From contig NW_024067666.1 of NCBI RefSeq assembly GCF_009389715.1, positions 1,839,001 through 1,903,000 on the forward strand: a DNA stretch of 64,000 nt. Direction: 5' to 3'. A model generated the notes under the pieces. That model did not search any database. It was not told the DNA's origin and worked only from the letters and a program-made list of their open reading frames with translations. The DNA comes from Phoenix dactylifera (taxonomy: Eukaryota > Streptophyta > Magnoliopsida > Arecales > Arecaceae). How positions within the stretch are numbered: the stretch's first letter is position 1; each line of letters opens with the position of its first letter. The position numbers and the translations under genes were made by a program. Of this stretch, positions 59,201 to 64,000 are shown piece by piece.

Positions 59201-61290
59201 TCCTATAGAACTTTTCCTAAATCTCCAAGATATGCATCAATCACAGAATACCCTATAGGGCACTTCTCCAGTTAATCCAGCAAACTCCTATTTACATTAC
59301 ATATATTTCCATCTATCTCTCGATTATTTAATATATAAGCTACCAAAATGATACGGATGAATATTTATTTCACTTATGCCGAACTATTTTATTATCGAGC
59401 ATGAATGTGGTGTTATGGTTGAATTTAGTCTGCCACTTTAGCTTTATTCTTAGAAAAGGTTGATCTGTTTCATATATATTATTTTTCTAGCTATGGAAGC
59501 CATTAGTTGCTGCAGCAGTTTATGATGAGAAACTCTTCCAATAGAGGTTCACATTTCTGTCAGTTGGTGAGATTTACTAGTAATATAACCAATCCTCAAT
59601 ACAATTTTCTCTCTCTAAAATCTGGATAACTTTTTCCGTGAAAGAAAAAGAATGCTATTTGCTCTAGTTTTTGTTTTCCATAGTAAAAATGATCAATAGG
59701 AACTCTATTGTTATCTTGTTAATGCATGGCTTTCCTTCAAGCTATGGATGTCTTGTTTCCATCAATCCAGTTGGCTAGAAAATGGACCTTTTCACCCTTC
59801 ATCTTGACAAGGCTGCAATATTTAAAATAGACTTGGCTAGTTGTTCTGCATTCTGCACATTGAATACTTCTCCTTTTAGGATTTGATTGTTTCAGAATTT
59901 GGTTGTGCATTAGATAATATTCTTATTTACTGCTACAGATGTTGAGCCATCGCCTTTTTCCTGAAGCAAGGTATTCAATTTGGGTAGACTCAAAGTCTCA
60001 ATTTCGAAGAGATCCATTAGGTGTACTAGAAGCACTACTTTGGCGTACAAATTCCATCCTTGCCATATCCGAACATGGAGCACGCAGTAGCCTGTATGAT
60101 GAGGGAAGGGCCATTGTTAAAAAACACAAAGCAACCCCGGAAGAAGTGGAGGTGCAGTTAAGTCAGTACTGGCAAGATGGTATTCCTGATGAGAAAAGGT
60201 TCAATGGGAAGAAAGGTTTGCTTCTAATCTTACCTTAGAAGTTTATATACGCTGAAATTCTGATCATTATGTCAAGTCTTGGAGAGCATCATAAGCAGGG
60301 TAGGTTATGCAGGCCAAGGTCTTGTTGCTAGTCACTATAGGGTTTGGTGGTTAGCTAGAGCATCTTTTGAACTAGACCAAGGGTAACCTTGCAGTGGCAG
60401 CCTCCATTGTGCTGCCAAGTTAGAATATGCTTTTCAGTTGTGGGTGAGTGAATGCTTAGACCAGATTGAATACAACTCTGTGAGGACCCGTGCGCGCGTG
60501 TTTAGTCCCACATCGGTTATTCGCTAGGTAAATCTTGAGTACTTATACAGGATTAAGGAATCCAAATAATACCTTCCGGCTAGCCTTTTTGAGTGAGGTT
60601 GTAGGTGGGTGTAGATGGTATCAGAGCGGCTATAACCTATGTGGACTAGAGAATACTGCAGCATGGATTCGTTAGGGCTGACCACAAGACCGATCGTGGT
60701 GCTTGTGATTAGATTTGACTGGATTTAAACCCTTAGCCTGATGAGGACATCATAGCTTAAACGGATGGAGTATGTGAGGATCCATACAGGCGTGTGTTCA
60801 GTCCTACATCGGTTATTCGCTGGTAGATTTTGGGTACTTATACAGGATTAAGAAATCCGGCTAGTCTTTTTGGGTGAGGTCCTGGGTTGTTACAAACTCA
60901 GCTTCCTTTTGTTTTAGGTTGATCTTTTCTTAGGAGAATGAACCTTGTTCAAAAGCGAACACACCTCTAAAACCATTTATCTCTATGTAAAGTTAATGTT
61001 ATATCTGATTTCTAGAAAACCAAACTGATACTTAGTAATGTTTGCCCTGTTCAGCTCTAGCTGAAGCTTCTGTGATTGTAAGGGAGCACACACCGATGAC
61101 AAATCTCTTCATGTGTCTTTGGTTCAATGAGGTGGTCCGTTTCACATCACGTGATCAGCTTAGTTTTCCGTATGTTCTCAGACGATTAAAGATGCCAGGC
61201 CTCAACATGTTTCCTGTATGTACACGCAAAGATCTGGTGAACAGTATGGGCCACAAGCGTAAGGTGAAGCCCCTTGTAAGGACTAATTAG
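56258..61290 (+). CDS. TOD1/MUCI70-family (DUF616) protein, six exons, 464 aa
   Basis: Exons: 56258-56588, 57761-57978, 58217-58393, 58469-58624, 59939-60215 and 61055-61290. All junctions are GT-AG and the phases fit, giving 464 residues, close to Arabidopsis TOD1 (At5g46220). The N-terminus is short and basic (MRVRVRHKRKKPG). One membrane helix at about 53-69 (WWTVLLFLPAIALLLVE) gives a type II layout, as in Golgi proteins. The DUF616 domain follows: PCLKMLSQEKL, VHCGFYSENGGFKISDDD, CAVVST-type CAFGGGDDLYQPIG, VCYVAFWDE, WRIVVVRDLPF, YSIWVDSKSQFRRDPLGVLE, ISEHGARSSLYDEG and REHTPMTNLFMCLWFNEV. Family members are described as an alkaline ceramidase (TOD1) or as glycosyltransferase-like (MUCI70), so the activity here is open. 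The start is the first ATG in frame, context CCGCCGATG. Confidence 0.93.
58625..59938 (+). other. Intron 4 of the TOD1-like gene
   Basis: A 1314-bp AT-rich GT-AG intron with no gene or element recognised. Confidence 0.85.
60474..60899 (+). mobile_element. Complete TRIM retrotransposon (copy 2) in intron 5 of the TOD1-like gene
   Basis: The body is 60479-60894 (416 bp), with perfect target duplication AACTC at 60474-60478 and 60895-60899. The left LTR is about 60479-60612 (starts TGTGAGGACCCG). The primer site TGGTATCAGAGC is at 60616-60627 (initiator tRNA-Met). The right LTR is 60773-60894 (starts TGTGAGGATCC, ends TTGTTACA), with a purine-rich stretch ending GGATGGAG just before it. Shared LTR blocks are CCACATCGGTTATTCGCT / CTACATCGGTTATTCGCT and TACTTATACAGGATTAAG. 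It encodes nothing and must borrow enzymes. It lies in the sense orientation of the host gene, which keeps an intact frame. Confidence 0.92.
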
Positions 61291-63640
61291 TGGAGGATTT
61301 GAGACTGTTCTGCCATACATGTATCTCATTTATTTGCAGGTAGCTGCATTAATTAATAATGTAGCATATGTTGTGTCTCTTCTTCCTCCTCCCTTTGATG
61401 CTTAGTTTTGTGGTGTAAGGTTATTTTATGCAGCTCTTTCTTTTGCTTAGAATGACCTGCCATCCAGAACAAGATTCAAGAGGTCTTGCCTTTCTTACCC
61501 AACTGAGAAACAAGGAGTGGTTTTCAAAGCTCCTTTCCTTGTAAACGAATGTCACCTTATACTTGTATTATTTCAAACTGTCTTGGCGGCTAAATTGCTC
61601 TTAACTTGCCCCAGAATTTTTTTTTTTTTCAATTTCTAAAGTCTGAGATTATGATTGCTGCACAATGCACGGCATCTATTCTGAATTAAATGACTTGAAA
61701 CAGTTGTTTAGTGCTTGACACTGTTCGATTCTTTTTGTTTTTCATAGCCTGATCAACTGTTGAAGCTTCCGAACATTGTTTCACCTTAGGATCTCCTAAA
61801 TTTAATTTGAGATATATTAAGAAGAATTAACATGAATCTTCTGAAGAATGGTATGTTTTGTGATCCATTGGATCCCAGGCAATATCAGACTGGGGTGCTT
61901 GGCCAAAAATAATTCTGATATGGTAAGGTGGCAGTTTTGATGCTGTCAGGCATTGTCATTCCATCTTGCGTTGGGAAGTGAGATTTTTACCCATAGAGAC
62001 TGTGCGGAGCGCTATAGCAAGCATGTGGACTGTGCTGCTACGGTGCTATATCGTGCTTCATTACATTTGGAGGTGGGTGACACATTTGCAGAATGGATAA
62101 TTCATTTTTATAACCAAACTAGACCGATTGGTGAAACCAGTTTTGCTGGGGGCATGAGCTGGTTTAGTATCCAAAAATCTGTGTGAATTGTGTGTGAATT
62201 TTATCGTACACCATATGGCAGTGCACGACGCCGATTACTCATCTGGTTCTAGCGGGCTAGTCATCAGAACGAGCACATGATGAATGGAGCTAATAGGAAC
62301 GAGACGAGATGATCGGCGTGATGCACTGTCACCGGGTGTACGGTGGTGTGGTGTATAGTTTTCTCGAATTGTGTAAATCTGAAAGCTAGGGTGAAGTACA
62401 CATTTCAGCCTATGTGGGTAGCCACTGCAATGTTTTCTCATCAGGAAGCCAATGAGATGCTGCTCATGTGCATTCAAGCTTTTTGTAAGCATTCATCGCA
62501 GAGTTGACCCCATTGGCCTTGTCCTTGGTGTGAGCTGTGTTTGTGAATGATCATGACATGTGTGGTGGTCTCATCTCTGCCATGTAATGATGAACCAACC
62601 ATGTGGGTTGATTTCCAGCAACTAGATCTTTCATTTTTATCATTACCGGACTTTTAAACGCAATTGTAATTTTTATTGTTATTGTAAACTCCGCGTGACT
62701 TTGCTCCACCTCAATCCATCTCTTTCCCCTGTAAATACTCTTTCTCTGTTTTCTAATCGGTACGCTCATCTTCTTTCAGTCCTTACTCCGTTTCTTTGAC
62801 TGATAGAACCACCAAGAGGGACTGTAATTATCACTCCGCAGATTATTTTTTTTTTTAAAATAGTTAGTTGCGATCATAGTCATCGTTTTGCATTAATGCG
62901 CCAAGCTTTGATACTGTTTCAAGAATTCAGTTTGCAGGGATGCACAATTCTATATATCACTCTAGAAATATCTTCTGCATCCTGATTGTTTAAAAAAAAT
63001 TAAATAGTAAGATACTAATTCAGAGTTTATATCAAGTTCACTACTGAAAAGCTGCACTGTTGCATTTTTTTGTCTAGTTAATTATGCTTCATAAAAATTT
63101 TAGATTTTTTTTTTTTTTTGGCATGTATACTCTTCTAAATATGCAAAATTATATGTATACAGTTAGAAAATTGCTATTTGCTCGTATAGCCTTATAAAAT
63201 ATTTATTTTCTATGTATATCAATTTTTTTTGTAATGTATCCGTATCATCTAATGCCATTAAAAAATAAATAATTTGAAATTAAAATAATTAAAATAATTT
63301 TGCAGGTAGACATAAAAAAATAATAGTTTTGAAAGGGTATTCATATAATTTTGTATATTTAGAAGGGTATAAATTGAAAAAAAATTATTAAAAATAAATC
63401 AAAATTTATTTGAGACTGGCCATATCTTTGATAACTCAGTTGAATCCATAAATCAAAAAAGCCTTATAAATTTGCTATTTACGTATATATCCTCATAAAA
63501 TCTTATAAATTTGTAAATAGCAACTTTATAAAGATATTCATATAATTTTATATATTTAATAGAGTTTATATAAAAAAATAAATCTAAAAATCTTTATGGC
63601 TGCTGCTTTAACAACTTTAGACTACAGCATTGCGTTGTTG
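61291..63640. other. 3' flank of the TOD1-like gene, intergenic
   Basis: It begins with the 3' UTR. The short frames here (for example 61953-62186) show no known motif. From about 62850 on the sequence is very AT-rich. Confidence 0.45.
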
Positions 63641-64000
63641 CTTAATAGGGTGAAGAGGATCGAAGAAAGTGGTAGATAAGATTGGTGCTGAGGGCTGGTA
63701 CTGGACTCTCTTATGCAATCACCAGGCCAGAGTACCCACCATTTGACTCCTTGTCTATTTCTTTTGGAAAGCTCCCTTATCGTTTCCGTTCAACAAAGTC
63801 TAACGCGTGGCCATGTATTTTATCCATAAAATATTTCAACTTTGGTTTAAAAGTGGCGGAAAATACACGCTTTTGCCGGGTGTTTTCCCCTCGAATCTGA
63901 AAGCTCTCTCTTTAACTTCCCTTTGTTTCTCTTTCGCCGCTCGTCGATCAGGCGCATCCCCCTGAGAGCTTTGTGACACGCAGAGAGAAGCGACCTTTGA
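63641..64000 (+). promoter_or_regulatory. Possible promoter or leader of a gene beyond the right edge
   Basis: Composition changes from very AT-rich to CT-rich and then GC-rich (CTCTCTCTTTAACTTCCC, then TTTCGCCGCTCGTCGATCAG) towards the edge, as in plant 5' leaders. No start codon with a convincing frame is inside the window. Confidence 0.3.

Noticed and set aside
60616-60627. Possible tRNA fragment (TGGTATCAGAGC)
   Set aside because: It is the primer binding site of the TRIM element, complementary to the initiator tRNA-Met 3' end; no cloverleaf surrounds it.
61953-62186. 77-residue plus-strand frame downstream of the TOD1-like gene
   Set aside because: No known motif, no splice link to the gene whose stop is at 61290, and only moderate length in AT-rich DNA.

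Overview
This window is nuclear DNA from a flowering plant, most likely a monocot and probably a palm. The evidence is intron-split genes with plant-specific families, introns of up to about 7.5 kb, and dense nested LTR, TRIM, LINE, SINE, hAT, Tourist-like and Mutator-like insertions. The palm assignment is inference from gene style and repeat load, not from a search.

Host genes, left to right: the last exon of a BEL1-like homeodomain gene (97-531, +); a two-exon BTB/POZ protein gene (10613-7355, -); a tRNA-Glu(UUC) gene (35360-35433, +); a small two-exon gene for a 76-residue single-pass membrane protein (44397-36680, -) whose exons lie about 7.5 kb apart; the gene for plastid ribosomal protein S9 (48933-53241, +, one 3.6-kb intron); and a six-exon TOD1/MUCI70-type (DUF616) gene encoding 464 residues (56258-61290, +). 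Every intron boundary given here obeys GT-AG and keeps the frame. The genes share no evident pathway.

Mobile DNA dominates 12-35 kb. The centrepiece is a complete 10.16-kb Ty3/gypsy chromovirus of the Del/Tekay type (22474-32631). It has 2775-bp LTRs, a TATTT target duplication, an initiator-Met primer site and an open pol frame, but its gag is broken by two small shifts. Other elements with recognisable ends and target duplications are a Tourist-like MITE (3282-3762, TTA), an 851-bp palindromic Mutator-like element (12225-13075, 10 bp), a hAT element (18233-19269, 8 bp), three solo LTRs (15043-15843; 34498-34713; 46087-48201), two copies of one TRIM family (14320-14703; 60479-60894) and a T-tailed SINE (48239-48580). 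Two LINE relics and a decayed plastid 16S rRNA fragment are also present.

I found no convincing new biological system. The items most worth a second look are the spacer-less palindrome with five regularly spaced 20-25-bp sub-palindromes (12592-12743), and the small membrane-protein gene whose 5' splice donor overlaps an in-frame stop, so that splicing or intron retention would give 76- or 51-residue products.
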